Assembly (NCBI RefSeq): GCF_002305895.1 | Contig: NZ_CP022203.1 | Location: 8,342,001-8,406,000, forward strand | Reading direction: 5' to 3' | DNA: 64,000 nucleotides | Source of the DNA: Corallococcus macrosporus DSM 14697 | GTDB taxonomy: Bacteria > Myxococcota > Myxococcia > Myxococcales > Myxococcaceae | Shown here: one piece after another, positions 1-8,212 of the stretch | Layout: each line of letters begins with the position of its first letter | Position numbering within the stretch: the first letter of the stretch is position 1 | Position numbers and translations under genes: made by a program | The notes under the pieces: model-generated | What the model was told of the DNA's origin: nothing | The model's database searches: none | The model's input: the letters and a program-made list of their open reading frames with translations, nothing else

Positions 1-942
1 CCTGCCCCAGGGGCTCGGCCCTCGAGGCGCGGCGGGCGCGGACGGTGGCAGGGCACGCGGCGCCGCGTCACGGGCAGAACCCTGGAGCATCGCGGCCAGC
101 CGCGCCAGCCATCCAGCCGACGGCGTCCTCCCCGGCTGCTGCCCGTGCGCTCCAGCCCCCCGGAGCGTGGCCCCGAGCCGCGCCAGCCACCCGGGCCGTC
201 CGCCTCCGGTGCCGCCACTTTCGCGGGAGGCCGTCCCCGGGTTGGAGAAGCGCGCGCGCAGCCGCGTCAACCACCCGGGCCGAATGAGCCTGCCATCAGC
301 GCCTGCGCGCCCCACCGTCCCCTCGGGCGTGAGCTTCGCGCGCAGCCGCGCCCACCAGCCCGGACCGCGGGCCGGCGCGGTGACGGCGCGCCCCTCCATG
401 CGCGCGAGCATGGCCTGGGCCTCGGGTGACGGCTCGGGCACCCCTGGGCCGAAGCGCTCGCGCGACGGCGGCGGCAGGGGCTCCAGGACGGCCACGGGCG
501 GCGGCGGCGCGCCCAGAGTCTCCGGAGCCCGGAGCCGCCACCCGGACACCTCGAGCCAGGCGGACACGTCCACCCGAGGCAGCGCTCCGGCGGAGAAGGT
601 CTGGGCCTGCCCGCCGAGCACCAGCACCACCGTGTCTTCATGGAGGCTCGGGTGCCGGCGCTCCGCCTGGGACAGCGGCGCGGAGGTGAGCACGCCGTGC
701 TCCCGCGTGAGCGGCAACCCGGGCGCGGTGTCACACGCCACCACGCGCGGCGTGGACAACTCCACAAGATATCCACCCGCCACGGCGTGAACGGACACGG
801 TGGGGGACCACATCGCCAGGATGCGGCGGCGCGCCTCCGCCTCGCCGAGCAGCGCCGGGTCGAGCCAGAGGGCCGAGGCCTTGACGGTGCCTCGGTGCAC
901 CTGCTGTCGGGGCCGCAGCAGCCCGGCGCGCGCCGTGCTCAT
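1..942 (-). CDS. bpX-type protein of a MoxR-vWA-bpX system, C-terminus beyond window
   Basis: The frame opens at ATG 942, whose ATGA overlaps the stop of the upstream propeller gene. It stays open for 314 codons to the window edge, so the C-terminus is missing. The first ~140 residues form a compact, beta-rich domain (AGGYLVELSTPRVV, HEDTVVLVLGG) like the N-terminal modules that Kaur, Burroughs, Iyer and Aravind named bpX; bpX6 is my best guess. Residues 190-290 carry four copies of a tryptophan-rich repeat separated by low-complexity linkers. These systems are proposed NTP-dependent conflict or immunity devices in which MoxR and vWA proteins act on propeller proteins. It is the fourth gene of a coupled minus-strand cassette. 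The family-level call is fairly firm; the subtype is a guess and the function is inferred. Confidence 0.6.
   Translation of the reverse strand, partial: MSTARAGLLRPRQQVHRGTVKASALWLDPALLGEAEARRRILAMWSPTVSVHAVAGGYLVELSTPRVVACDTAPGLPLTREHGVLTSAPLSQAERRHPSLHEDTVVLVLGGQAQTFSAGALPRVDVSAWLEVSGWRLRAPETLGAPPPPVAVLEPLPPPSRERFGPGVPEPSPEAQAMLARMEGRAVTAPARGPGWWARLRAKLTPEGTVGRAGADGRLIRPGWLTRLRARFSNPGTASRESGGTGGGRPGWLARLGATLRGAGAHGQQPGRTPSAGWLARLAAMLQGSARDAAPRALPPSAPAAPRGPSPWGR
88..363 (-). repeat. Four ~28-residue protein repeats (GW[WL]xRLxA core)
   Basis: Inside the edge-truncated bpX gene, residues 194-203, 222-231, 250-259 and 276-285 read PGWWARLRAK, PGWLTRLRAR, PGWLARLGAT and AGWLARLAAM. Spacing is 28, 28 and 26 residues (84, 84 and 78 bp). 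Each unit could form a short amphipathic helix with exposed Trp and Arg. The linkers diverge, so the array is old or under relaxed selection between cores. Confidence 0.8.
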
Positions 943-2759
943 ACGCCGCCTCCTGTCTGGATGCGGCACAGCACCACGTTGTGCTCCAGGTGATACAGCA
1001 CCAACTCACCTTCCGTCGTCAGCCACGCGAGCACAGGCACCGCATGACTGGCTTCGGCGTGGACCACGTCCGCGGCGGCCACCACCAGCTTCGACTGATG
1101 ATGCGCGCCCATGCTCCAGAAGCTCCGCTGGTCTGGTTCGAGCGCCAGCAGCCCCGCCAGCCCTTCCGGCCCCGGAAAGGCCCCGACGCCCACGGCCCGA
1201 AAGCCGGGCGGCAACGTCACGACCTCCACCGCCTTCCGATGGTGCAGGCCCCACACACCTGGCTCGTTGTTCACGGCAATCAACCCGGCGTCCGAATGGC
1301 CCGGGTGGTGCGACGCACCGAACCAGACGGTGCCGATTCGCGAGTCCTCCAGCGGCACCTGGCTCACCTCATTGGGGCTCACGATGCCCAGCCGTACGCC
1401 GCTCCCGGGCCCCACCTGGCCATCGCGCGTGACGACCATGTTGACGCCCCTGACATGAGCAGCGGTCATGACGTCTCGTGCCACCAGCGCGGAGACCACG
1501 CGGCGCGTGGCCGGGTCCTCCTCGAAGCAGTAGAGGTTGTCATCCAGTCCCACGAGGAGCACGCACTCCCGGTTGAGGGCATTGAGGTAGGTCGTCAGCC
1601 TCCCCAGCCGCTGCCCCGCCTCGGGAACCGGCGGGTGCGACTGCGTGTCGCGCAGGCCCCAGGGAAAGACCGCGCGCGGGTGGTAGATGATGCGGTGTTG
1701 CAGTTGTCCCCGAAAGACGTAGTCACCCGCCTTCTTCGCCAGCACGAGCAGGCCGCCCTGACGCCGCCACCCCGCGCCCAGGAAGGTCTCACCGCGCTGC
1801 GGTCTCACTCGCTGGGGCCGCGCCACGGTGGCCCGAGGGGAGTTGGGCAGCGCCATGGCGCCCACGCTTCCATCCGAATAGAAGAGCAGCAGCCGGCGGC
1901 CATCCGCGGAAAAAGCAAACCGCGACACCCGCGTGCTCTGCGTCGTCTTCACGGGCGCGGCGACGCGGGCACGGAACGGGTCTCTCAACAACCGCACGCT
2001 GTCACCGGGCGGCGGCAGGTCGAGCACCACGGAGCGCGGCGCGCGCGATACGGCGCGGACGTCCACCGCGAGCTGACGCACCTCGGGGGCCAGGACCTCC
2101 GAGACCTCGATGCGTGAGAACGACTCCGCGCCTGCCAGCCGGGACAGGCGGGGCGCCCCCACGAGCCAGACGTCCATCGTCCTCGCGTCGAGCCCAAGCG
2201 CCTCCCGCCAGGCCACGAGACGCTCAGCGGAAGGCGGCGCGGTGTCACGCGCGCCCAGCCAGGCGCCCACCGTGGCGGGCGTCACGTCCGTGAAGGCGCC
2301 CCCCTTCGGGTCGGCCTGAAGCACGCCCCAGGTGAAGGGGGCGCCCGCGGCCTGGGCCCTGCGGGCCATGACGATGAGCAACGCGAGGTGCGCGAGGCGG
2401 GGCGCGCCGAGCTGGTCAGGCCCCGCGTCGAGCAACGCCACCGTGCGGTGCGCGCGCCGGGGCTCGCGGAACGCGGGCTTGAGAAAGGACAGCTCTCCGA
2501 AGGCGGCGCGGCGCACCAGCTCGTCGGGGGCCTCCAGGGCCCACAGCCACTCGCTCACCAGCAGCCGGTCGAAGGCGCCTCTTCGCGACAGGCCGTCGTA
2601 CCCCTGGGGCTCGCCCCCCTCCCGCTCCGAGGGCGCCCGCAGCGGCCCGAGCGCCGCGGACAACCGGGCGACCAGCGGGCCCAGGTGCAGCGCCGCGTCC
2701 AGGGGGAACTTCGAAAGGCTCTCCGCCCAGGGGCGCAGCGCATGCGGCAACGCGGTCAT
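939..2759 (-). CDS. Beta-propeller (bpX1-like) component of a MoxR-bpX cassette
   Basis: A 606-residue protein. I chose ATG 2759 because it overlaps the preceding stop as ATGA; a start at 2792 would overlap that gene by 37 bp. The N-terminal half (residues 1-~230) is conserved in the bpX1 group, with motifs such as LSRRGAFDRLL, SEWLWA and ALLDAGPDQLGAPRLAHL. The C-terminal half has propeller-blade signatures (FAFSADGRRLLLFYSDGSVG, then similar strands to the end). It has no signal peptide, so it is probably cytosolic. Known families of this type supply the beta-propeller scaffold acted on by a MoxR ATPase and a vWA protein. It sits between the small acidic gene and the repeat-bearing bpX gene, each overlapping by 4 bp, which implies one transcript and coupled translation. 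Confidence 0.65.
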   Translation of the reverse strand: MTALPHALRPWAESLSKFPLDAALHLGPLVARLSAALGPLRAPSEREGGEPQGYDGLSRRGAFDRLLVSEWLWALEAPDELVRRAAFGELSFLKPAFREPRRAHRTVALLDAGPDQLGAPRLAHLALLIVMARRAQAAGAPFTWGVLQADPKGGAFTDVTPATVGAWLGARDTAPPSAERLVAWREALGLDARTMDVWLVGAPRLSRLAGAESFSRIEVSEVLAPEVRQLAVDVRAVSRAPRSVVLDLPPPGDSVRLLRDPFRARVAAPVKTTQSTRVSRFAFSADGRRLLLFYSDGSVGAMALPNSPRATVARPQRVRPQRGETFLGAGWRRQGGLLVLAKKAGDYVFRGQLQHRIIYHPRAVFPWGLRDTQSHPPVPEAGQRLGRLTTYLNALNRECVLLVGLDDNLYCFEEDPATRRVVSALVARDVMTAAHVRGVNMVVTRDGQVGPGSGVRLGIVSPNEVSQVPLEDSRIGTVWFGASHHPGHSDAGLIAVNNEPGVWGLHHRKAVEVVTLPPGFRAVGVGAFPGPEGLAGLLALEPDQRSFWSMGAHHQSKLVVAAADVVHAEASHAVPVLAWLTTEGELVLYHLEHNVVLCRIQTGGGV

Positions 2760-3229
2760 GGCGAGCCCCGGGGCGCGCTCGCGTCCAGCCACGCTTGAAG
2801 CGTGACACGGGACACGGACCGCGCGGCCGCCACGCTGACCATGGACAGGGACGCGGGCAGCACCGCCAACAGCGTCCCTCCTCCGTGCGCCTGGGCGAGC
2901 AAGGCGCGCTCCAACAGCGGCGCCGCCACATCGGGCGCCAGCGCGCAGGGCACCAGGAGCGAAGGCGCGGCGTCATCGCGTCCCAGGTACACCGCGCCGT
3001 CGACCCACGGCAGCGACGCTGAAGCGCCAAGCAGCACGAGCAGGCCCGGCCCCGCGACACCTTCCCAATGGGCGAGGCGTGCGTCGTCCTCCGCGAGGAT
3101 TCGGCGAGCGAGCGCCACGGCCACGGCGCCTTCCCCGGCGACGGCGAGGGGCTCCAGCGGCTCGGCGCGCGAACGCCACCGCACCGGCACGCGAGCGGCC
3201 TCACCGCCACCCGGCGCCAGCGCGCTCAC
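2756..3229 (-). CDS. Small conserved component of the MoxR-bpX cassette (bpX5-like)
   Basis: A 157-residue protein starting at GTG 3229, which overlaps the MoxR stop by 4 bp (GTGA). It ends at 2756, overlapping the next ATG by 4 bp. The sequence alternates hydrophobic strands and acidic loops (VDGAVYLGRDDAAPSLLVPC, GGGTLLAVLPASLSMVSV) with no signal peptide or membrane segment. Its position between MoxR and the propeller protein, its size and its ending (VTLQAWLDAS) resemble the short accessory bpX proteins of these systems. The bpX5 label is tentative. Its role may be to bridge the ATPase and the propeller, but nothing in the sequence proves that. Confidence 0.55.
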   Translation of the reverse strand: MSALAPGGGEAARVPVRWRSRAEPLEPLAVAGEGAVAVALARRILAEDDARLAHWEGVAGPGLLVLLGASASLPWVDGAVYLGRDDAAPSLLVPCALAPDVAAPLLERALLAQAHGGGTLLAVLPASLSMVSVAAARSVSRVTLQAWLDASAPRGSP

Positions 3230-4398
3230 ACCGCCACCTCCACCTCGGAGGACCCGGCGCCGGAGGTGAGCACGCCCGCGACCTCCGCGCGCAGCACCTT
3301 CAAGTCCTCGGGGAGGGAGTCGGGCGCGAAGCCCGCGTCCATCTCCCGCGCCACGCCCTCCAGCTTGAGCCGCCACGCGGAGAGCGCCTCGGCGTCGTCG
3401 TCCCCGGGCCGCTCCGCCAGCAGCGCCTGCCCCGCCGAGGCGATGCGCCGCGCCCGCGCCAGGGGCCCCGCGCTGGCCTCCAGCGCCGCCGCGGGCAGCG
3501 CCGCGTTCTCCGCCCCGGCGAGCACGTCCCGCAGCACCTCCCGAGCCAGCGCCTGCGCCTCCTTCGTCGGTACGGCGTACACGAGCGGCCACAGGTCCGC
3601 GGTGCCTGGCGTGCGCCGGCCCGCGAGCGCGGCGGCGGCGGCGATGAGCTTCTGCACCTTCACGGCGCGGCGGTCTGAGAGCGCCACCCCGGCGGCGCGC
3701 AGCGTGCGCAGCGCATGGGCCAGGTGGGGACGCACGCCGGACAGGTCCGCCTCGCGCGCGGCCTGGGCAATCACATCCAGCGACGCCAACGAGGTGGTCC
3801 GCGCCTCCGCCTCGCCCCACAGCGAAGCGCCCCCCGCGAGCAGCTCCTCCAGGCGGGGGTCCGGCACGGGCTCGACGAAGATGCGCGCGAGGAAGCGGTC
3901 CGCGAAGGCGGCCAGCGACTCGTCTTCCGGCAGGGCATTGGAGGCGCCCACGCAGACACGCAGGGGGCAGGCCATCCGGGTGTGGCCGCGCCGGAAGGTG
4001 CGCTCGTTGAGGAGGCCCAGCAGCGTGTTGAGGATGGCGGTGGAGCCGAGGAACACCTCGTCGAGGAAGGCGACCTCGGCCTCGGGCAGCATGCCCTGGG
4101 TCTCCGTTGCGACGATGCCCTCGCGCAGCTTGCGCAGGTCCACGGGGCCGAAGAGCTCCGAGGGCTCGGTGAAGCGGCCCAGGAGGTATTCGAAGTAGGA
4201 GCCGCCCAGGACGCGCGCGGTGCGCCGCACGGCCTCGCTCTTCGCGGTGCCCGGCGGGCCGACAACGAGCAGGTGCTCCCCCGCCACGGCGGAGAGCGCG
4301 ACCAGCTCCACCATCGCCTCGCGTTCGACCAGGCCCCGTCCCGCGCTGGCGAGCGCATCACGAACGGAGGAGGCGGCGGATTCGAAGGAGCTGGCCAT
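3226..4398 (-). CDS. MoxR-family AAA+ ATPase
   Basis: A 390-residue AAA+ ATPase. Walker A is GPPGTAKS at residues 47-54, Walker B is VAFLDE at 109-114, and sensor 1 lies in GASNALPEDE followed by the FADRFLARIF arginine region. These features are typical of MoxR/RavA-type chaperone ATPases, which hexamerise and usually work with vWA proteins. Start ATG 4398 is preferred over the GTG two codons upstream. It is the first gene of a minus-strand cassette whose following members are bpX-type proteins. That makes a MoxR-vWA-bpX conflict system more likely than a metal-chelatase role. The intergenic region up to 4600 should hold the cassette promoter. Confidence 0.85.
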   Translation of the reverse strand: MASSFESAASSVRDALASAGRGLVEREAMVELVALSAVAGEHLLVVGPPGTAKSEAVRRTARVLGGSYFEYLLGRFTEPSELFGPVDLRKLREGIVATETQGMLPEAEVAFLDEVFLGSTAILNTLLGLLNERTFRRGHTRMACPLRVCVGASNALPEDESLAAFADRFLARIFVEPVPDPRLEELLAGGASLWGEAEARTTSLASLDVIAQAAREADLSGVRPHLAHALRTLRAAGVALSDRRAVKVQKLIAAAAALAGRRTPGTADLWPLVYAVPTKEAQALAREVLRDVLAGAENAALPAAALEASAGPLARARRIASAGQALLAERPGDDDAEALSAWRLKLEGVAREMDAGFAPDSLPEDLKVLRAEVAGVLTSGAGSSEVEVAV

Positions 4399-4600
4399 GA
4401 ACACAACCCTAGCCGCCGGACTTGCCCTCCGAAAGCGCGTGCAGCCCCCCTCCCCGCCCCCCTTCCGACAGGGCGGCAGTAGCTGGACTGTCCGCGGGGA
4501 TGCGCATGACCCCGCCTCGGCGCGCGCGACTGCCGGATTTCATGACACGCAGCGGCGCTGGGAGTCCCCCGGGCCGCCCTCCAGGCATAGACTGCAACGC

Positions 4601-5194
4601 ATGAGAAAGCAGTCGACGTGGGTGGCGGTGGTGGGCGTGCTGTGTGTGGGAACGGAAGCGGTGGCGGCGGGCTGGAATGGCTATGCATCGCTGGGCGCTG
4701 GCATCACCCTGGACCACCTGAGCGACTTCCGCACGAAGGGCCCGGCCCTGCACGGGTACCTGGGCCTGGAGACCCCGCCGGGATTGTCGGTGGGCCTGCT
4801 CGCGGAGATTTCCGAGACGTGGGGCCAGCAGTTCCCGGACGCGATGCGCGCTGGGCAGTGGGAGCGCGCGCAGCTCGACTACCGGGCGGTGGGCATCGAG
4901 GCGCGGCTGCGCTTCTTCCAGGACAAGCCCATCACCCCGTGGGTGGGGGCGCGGCTGTCGAAGAGCTGGGGGAGCACCTTCACACCGGATGACGTGGGGA
5001 CGTGGCTGCGGGAGAACATCGACACCACGAGCATGGCCTTCCGGGTGGGCGTGGACGGCTGGTTCAGCGACACCTGGGGCATCTCCGTCTCCACGGGCTT
5101 CCAGTTCTGCGACGTGAAGCTGACGTCGAACGCGCTCAACCAGTGCGCCAGGCTGATGCAGTCGGTGATTGCCGGGCCGGTGTTGCGCATCTGA
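4601..5194 (+). CDS. Outer-membrane beta-barrel protein, unknown role
   Basis: A 197-residue protein with a signal peptide (basic start MRKQ, hydrophobic core, cleavage near AVAAGW). The mature part has alternating amphipathic strands with aromatic ends (GYLGLETPPGLSVGLLAEIS, YRAVGIEARLRFF, WVGARLSKSWG), typical of small 8-stranded outer-membrane barrels. It ends in LRI rather than the usual terminal Phe. It is transcribed divergently from the MoxR cassette and lies 37 bp upstream of the esterase gene, so the two could share a transcript. No specific family was recognised. Confidence 0.6.
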   Translation: MRKQSTWVAVVGVLCVGTEAVAAGWNGYASLGAGITLDHLSDFRTKGPALHGYLGLETPPGLSVGLLAEISETWGQQFPDAMRAGQWERAQLDYRAVGIEARLRFFQDKPITPWVGARLSKSWGSTFTPDDVGTWLRENIDTTSMAFRVGVDGWFSDTWGISVSTGFQFCDVKLTSNALNQCARLMQSVIAGPVLRI

Positions 5195-5231
5195 GGCAAG
5201 GGGCCCGAGCGCCCGTTAGAGTGCGCCCGTC

Positions 5232-5948
5232 ATGAGCGCCTCGACGACATCGCCCTCCGCCGTGGGGCCACGCTGGCTGTATCTGCACGGCTTCGCCTCG
5301 GGTCCGGATTCGAAGAAGGGCGTGGCCGTGGCCCGGCACTACGCCGAGCAGGGCATCGCGGTGGAGCGGCTGAACCTGCGCGTCCCGTCCCTGGAGCAGC
5401 TCCGGCTGAGCGCCATGCTGGACACGGTGCTGGCGGCGATGGGCGGCCCCGAGGAGCGGGTGGTGCTGCTGGGCTCCAGCCTGGGGGGACTCACGGCGGC
5501 CCGGGTGGCGGAGCAGGACGCCCGCGTGTGCGCGCTGGTGCTGCTGGCGCCCGCCTTCCGCGTCGTCCCGCAGCTCCGCAGGCGGATGGGGGACGCGGCG
5601 TGGCGACACTGGGAGACGTCGGGCTGGATTGAGACGGACGACTTCGTGACCCAGCGCAAGGTGCGCATCCACTCGGGCTTCATCGCCGACGCGGAGGGGG
5701 TGGACGCGCGCACGGGGGGCTGGCCCGACGTGCGGGTGCCGACGCTCATCATCCACGGCCGGCAGGATGACACCTGCGACGTGCGCACCTCGCGCCAGTG
5801 GGCGGAGGGCAAGCGCCACGTCCGGATGGTGGAGGTGGACGATGGCCACGAGCTCACGGCGTCACTGCCGACGATTCTGGAGGAGACCGAGGTGTTCCTC
5901 CAGCCCTGGGGCGCCCGGGCCGCGCGCGCTCAGAGTTCGATGCCGTAG
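5232..5948 (+). CDS. YqiA/YcfP-family alpha/beta-hydrolase (esterase)
   Basis: A 238-residue alpha/beta-hydrolase. The family-typical opening YLHGFASGPDSKKG is present. The nucleophile elbow is GSSLGG with Ser83. The acid is probably in IIHGRQDDTC, and the catalytic His is in VDDGHEL. Length and motif order fit the YqiA/YcfP group of small cytosolic esterases. ATG 5232 follows the barrel gene by 37 bp. Its 3' end overlaps the convergent secreted-protein gene by 19 bp. Physiological substrate unknown. Confidence 0.8.
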   Translation: MSASTTSPSAVGPRWLYLHGFASGPDSKKGVAVARHYAEQGIAVERLNLRVPSLEQLRLSAMLDTVLAAMGGPEERVVLLGSSLGGLTAARVAEQDARVCALVLLAPAFRVVPQLRRRMGDAAWRHWETSGWIETDDFVTQRKVRIHSGFIADAEGVDARTGGWPDVRVPTLIIHGRQDDTCDVRTSRQWAEGKRHVRMVEVDDGHELTASLPTILEETEVFLQPWGARAARAQSSMP

Positions 5949-6949
5949 GCGGCGGCCATCTGCCGGGCGAATTGCATGACGCTGTACGGCGTGTCTCGGC
6001 CCAGCGTCACCTGGGTGCGCCGCCCGTCCACCTGCCACGACAGGGTCGTCACCTGCTCGTCATGCGCGGGGGGCCGTGCGGCCTGACGGCCGTTGTCGCT
6101 CACCCTCAGCCGGCGCGCCGCGATGAGCAGCGTGGTGAGCCGATGGGCGTCGGTCCCTCGCACGGTCCGCGAGAACATGAAGCGCCCATCCGCGTGGACC
6201 TCGAGCCAGAAGTCCCGCGTGCCGGGCATGCCGGGTGTCTTCTGGAGCGTGAGCACGATGTCCTTCGCGGAGAACCGCTCCGGCCGTTCGGGGTGGCTGA
6301 GCCCGGAGAGCCCTTCGTTCAACCGCGGTTGAATCAGCGGTGAGTGGCGCAGGAAGTCCTGGAGCGAGCCTTCGACCACGTCGGTGCAGTCCCGCCGCGT
6401 CCAGCCGTCGGCGCGCTCGAGGTGATAGAAGACGTTGTCGACGTACCACTGCGTGTCACCGTTCCAGACGACGAGGACGCTCGTGGGCTGGGTCTCCGGC
6501 TCGATGAGCGTGGAGAAGAAGCGCCGCTCCTCCGCTGGAGAGCGGAGGTAGCCGGTCAGGTCACGAGGGAGCAGCTCACGGAGCTTGGACGCCCCCACCG
6601 CCTGCGCCTTGAAGTACGCGGCCAGCGTGGTCGAGGGCTTCTGCTCGCGGAAGTAGGGCAGGAAGACGAGCTCCAGGGCCAGCGGGTCCACGCCCGCGGG
6701 GGGCACGAGCTCGCACCGCTCGATGAATGGCCGGTAGTCCTCCCGCCCCATGCCGTAGCGCTTCCCGTCCGCGCCGATGTGGACGTCGCTCCCCGCCTTC
6801 GGGTCGCCACGATCGACTGCGCGGTAGAGTTCGAAGCGTACGGCGGGCACGGGTGGGGACACGGGAGCACCTTTCTTGGGAACCACGGGCGCGGCGCCCA
6901 GCAGCGGGCAGACCAGGAGGAGGACGACCACGAGTTGGAGTCGCGTCAT
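5930..6949 (-). CDS. Secreted protein of unknown function
   Basis: A 339-residue protein with a clear signal peptide (MTRLQLVVVLLLVCPLLGA). The mature part has no cysteine-rich or membrane region. It contains a DGKRYGMGREDYRPFIERCE segment and a C-terminal part resembling strand pairs (FWLEVHADGRFMFSRTV, TLSWQVDGRRTQVTLG) that may form a small beta domain. I do not recognise a family. The gene converges with the YqiA-like esterase and the last 19 bp of both overlap. Upstream (6950-7138) is about 190 bp without a supportable gene, followed by the IS remnant. Confidence 0.7.
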   Translation of the reverse strand: MTRLQLVVVLLLVCPLLGAAPVVPKKGAPVSPPVPAVRFELYRAVDRGDPKAGSDVHIGADGKRYGMGREDYRPFIERCELVPPAGVDPLALELVFLPYFREQKPSTTLAAYFKAQAVGASKLRELLPRDLTGYLRSPAEERRFFSTLIEPETQPTSVLVVWNGDTQWYVDNVFYHLERADGWTRRDCTDVVEGSLQDFLRHSPLIQPRLNEGLSGLSHPERPERFSAKDIVLTLQKTPGMPGTRDFWLEVHADGRFMFSRTVRGTDAHRLTTLLIAARRLRVSDNGRQAARPPAHDEQVTTLSWQVDGRRTQVTLGRDTPYSVMQFARQMAAAYGIEL

Positions 6950-7138
6950 GACTCACAGTGAACCATAGCCGTGAATTCCAGGGACAGGCTTCTTGAGGTA
7001 GGCGCCCCCTCGCCTCCAGCGCCGAGTCCGCCTGTGGGCGCGTCTGCCTTGGCGAGGCGTTGGACGGCAGGTTCGCCGCCGCGTCCGCCGTCGTCACGGC
7101 TCATCAAGTGCGTCGAGCTGAACCTGGGCCAGCTCGCG

Positions 7139-7154
7139 GTAACTGTTCAGGGGG
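7139..7154 (+). repeat. Left terminal inverted repeat of the IS remnant
   Basis: GTAACTGTTCAGGGGG; it pairs with 8022-8038 on the opposite strand, differing at the sixth base (T versus C) and by one G in the G run. Confidence 0.7.
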
Positions 7155-7241
7155 ATGGGCGGTTGAAGAAGGAGCAGGCCAGCAGCCGGCGGGGGGCTTG
7201 TCGCTCGCAGACGCGGCGGGGGACATGGGACATGGCCTGTC

Positions 7242-7610
7242 GTGGCAGAGGTCGCCCCCAAGGATGCGCGCATCGCGGAGCTCGAGCGTCAAGTCGAGGA
7301 GCTGACTCGACTGGTGCAGGAGCTGCGGGAGCAGTTGCGTCGCAACTCGGGCAATTCAAATCGGCCGCCATCGAGCGACACGCCGGGGCAGAAGGCCGAG
7401 CGGCGCAGGCCGAGCGGGAGTGGGAAGAAGCGCGGTGGTCAGCCTGGACACGAAGGGCTGACACGCGCGCTGGTTGCCGAGGAGAAGGTGAGCGAGTTCA
7501 AGCACCTCTTCCCGTCCGCATGTGAGCATCGCTGGGCCCCCTCTCAACCGAAGGCGGCTCGCGGGAGCGTCACGACCCGTCGGTGGAGCTACCGCCGCTC
7601 AAGGCCGGAG
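7242..7610 (+). pseudogene. IS66-type transposase N-terminal fragment
   Basis: From GTG 7242 the product begins with a coiled coil (IAELERQVEELTRLVQELRE). It continues with the RRNSGNSNRPPSSD and KKRGGQPGHEG motifs that open IS66-family TnpC transposases. The reading frame then breaks. The zinc-knuckle CEHC and the downstream VELPPLK motif are recovered only by shifting frame near 7540. No catalytic DDE region exists before the right inverted repeat. It is therefore a frameshifted, 3'-deleted remnant and cannot encode an active transposase. Confidence 0.8.
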
Positions 7611-7697
7611 AAGAATGTGCTCGAATTCCTGACGGCCTGCTGCACCGCCGCACGGACGGGGGCGCCCCCACCCTCGCTCTTCGCCGCGGCCTGAGCG

Positions 7698-7989
7698 CTA
7701 CGCGGCCTTCTTTCCCATTGGGAAGTAGCGCGTCGCGTTTCGCTCGCCGGCGCTGCGCACACGGCCCTCCCTCTTCAAGCGCATCATCGGCCGGTGCAGC
7801 GCCCGAGACTTCTCGCCCATGCGAGCGGCAAGGACAGCCATCGTCTCGCCGGGGCACGCATGCACCGCTCCGTGTAGCCGCTCCGCGAGGTCGGCGACCG
7901 CACTCGAAGACCGCCGGCCTCCCGTCCTTCTGCGCTGCGTTGCGACGCTTGGCGATTGCTTCCAGCTTCGCTGGGGTTCTCCTGTGCAT
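7698..7989 (-). pseudogene. Frameshifted DNA-binding (HTH-like) gene inside the IS remnant
   Basis: Starting at ATG 7989, the minus strand reads MHRRTPAKLEAIAKRRNAAQ and on to a basic KDGRPAVFE segment. After a +1 shift it continues VADLAERLHGAVHACPGE, AVLAARMGEKSRALHRPMMR, LKREGRVRSAGERNATRYF and ends MGKKAA before TAG at 7700-7698. The second part looks like a winged helix-turn-helix with a beta hairpin. Together they make a ~95-residue protein broken by a single-base shift near the GAGTGCG at the junction. It lies 49 bp inside the right inverted repeat and opposite to the transposase, like a passenger gene. The family assignment is an inference from the fold-like pattern only. Confidence 0.55.
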
Positions 7990-8021
7990 CCACCACGGGC
8001 TGCACACGCCGACGACGGCCT

Positions 8022-8038
8022 CCCCCCTGAACGGTTAC
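8022..8038 (-). repeat. Right terminal inverted repeat of the IS remnant
   Basis: On the minus strand it reads GTAACCGTTCAGGGGGG and matches the left end at 7139. The bases from 8039 to 8212 beyond it show no recognisable gene. Confidence 0.7.
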
Positions 8039-8212
8039 GGTATGTCCGGGAGTGGAGACTGCGGGGCAGACTGGCTCACGCCATCGACCTGTCCGCGCGC
8101 GTCATCAACCAAGGCGTGGGATTGCCTACAGGGAGCGCCATCGTTAGGCTGACTGGCACTTCCTGCGTGTTCGCAGCCGGTCTCGCCAGCCGGACCCAAC
8201 TCGGCGTCTGAA

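Larger units (their letters stand above)
7139..8038. mobile_element. 900-bp IS66-type remnant bounded by inverted repeats
   Basis: The left end reads GTAACTGTTCAGGGGG (from 7139). The right end, on the opposite strand from 8038, reads GTAACCGTTCAGGGGGG. That is one mismatch over the first 16 bases, and the starting GTAA is compatible with IS66-family ends. Inside lie a truncated transposase start on the plus strand and a DNA-binding gene remnant on the minus strand. No 8-bp target duplication is visible (left flank AGCTCGCG, right flank GGTATGTC). The element is far shorter than an intact IS66 (about 2.5 kb), so it is a deletion derivative. Confidence 0.65.

Noticed and set aside
981-2117. 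Long plus-strand open frame opposite the propeller gene
   Set aside because: Arg/Gln/His-rich composition typical of an antisense shadow in high-GC DNA; the minus strand carries recognisable domains and coupled starts.
7131-8046. 8-bp target-site duplication around the IS remnant
   Set aside because: Flanks AGCTCGCG and GGTATGTC do not match.
8039-8211. Coding frame reaching the TGA before the HEAT gene
   Set aside because: Parts have coding-like bias (DLSARVINQG) but no start, family or consistent frame; it may be a remnant.
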